This document shows, piece by piece, positions 45,566-45,659 of a stretch of DNA of 45,659 nt (positions are counted from its first letter, which is position 1; each line of letters starts with the position of its first letter). Both the position numbers and the translations under genes were made by a program. The DNA comes from Lysobacterales bacterium. Its GTDB lineage: Bacteria; Pseudomonadota; Gammaproteobacteria; Xanthomonadales; SZUA-36. Under the pieces are notes generated by a model. The model did no database searches and had not been told where the DNA came from. It was given only the letters and a program-made list of their open reading frames with translations. The stretch lies in NCBI GenBank assembly GCA_029859505.1, contig JAOUCZ010000004.1, positions 1 to 45,659 on the forward strand, given 5' to 3'.

Positions 45566-45659
45566 TTACTGAGTTCCTTATAGGAACCGCATCGTAACAT
45601 GTAGAAAGAGGACAACAAGCTCATCCGATTCACCCGCCACGGGGTCCGTCAGCCCTTTC

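Noticed and set aside
1-45659. CRISPR arrays, transposases, integrases, toxin-antitoxin pairs or defence systems
   Set aside because: I looked for regularly spaced repeats and for family motifs in the ORF translations and saw none; the window is mostly conserved chromosomal genes.

Overview
The window looks like core chromosome of a free-living, probably marine or sediment gammaproteobacterium. I infer this from gene content and order: a tRNA-Thr gene next to birA, the conserved block lptD-(aminotransferase)-surA-pdxA-rsmA-apaG-apaH, an lgt-thyA-folA cluster, and a TonB2-type energising operon (DUF3450, TtpC-like protein, ExbB, ExbD, TonB, TPR) of the kind known from Vibrio and other marine gammaproteobacteria. 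No phage, transposase, CRISPR array or rRNA was seen. I cannot name a genus.

Layout. 1-4.8 kb (minus strand): partial tRNA-Thr(UGU), a SPOR-domain protein, birA, plsY, and a fused FakA-like (DAK2) plus FakB-like (DegV) protein. 5.0-5.8 kb: a lone pspC behind a sigma-54-like site, and a small glutaredoxin. 5.8-11.4 kb (mostly plus): sdaA, an M23 peptidase, an OmpA-family protein bracketed by a 43-bp direct repeat, a small membrane protein, a secreted IPT/TIG-like protein, and a gene-poor gap. 11.5-18 kb: prfC, a MATE exporter, a CNT nucleoside transporter, an LplT-PlsC fusion and a DUF2007 protein. 18.1-27.6 kb (plus): msrB, a putative aminopeptidase lipoprotein, lptD and the surA-apaH series. 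27.65-28.1 kb: a non-coding stretch with three interlocking long inverted repeats. 28.1-30.3 kb (minus): folA, thyA, lgt. 30.5-34.6 kb (plus): a frameshifted SLC13 permease, an OPT transporter and a small overlapping membrane protein. 34.8-40.0 kb (plus): the TonB2-like operon, closed by a strong bidirectional terminator. 40.1-45.6 kb: DUF190 and crcB, a sulfotransferase, a DUF3604 protein, a DUF418 membrane protein and a small alpha/beta hydrolase.

How the genes fit together. Several themes concern the envelope. PlsY uses acyl-phosphate, and the neighbouring fused FakA/FakB-like protein would be a one-chain source of acyl-phosphate from free fatty acid. The LplT-PlsC fusion would flip and re-acylate lysophospholipids. 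LptD and SurA build the outer membrane, Lgt matures lipoproteins, and the TonB2-like operon powers outer-membrane uptake.

The observations most worth a second look are the interlocking inverted repeats (27742-28049), the fused fatty-acid kinase beside plsY, the 43-bp repeat around the OmpA-family gene, the sigma-54-like promoter of pspC, and the single-base frameshift in the SLC13 gene. I see no strong evidence for a wholly new multi-gene system. All identifications were made by reading motifs, without database searches.
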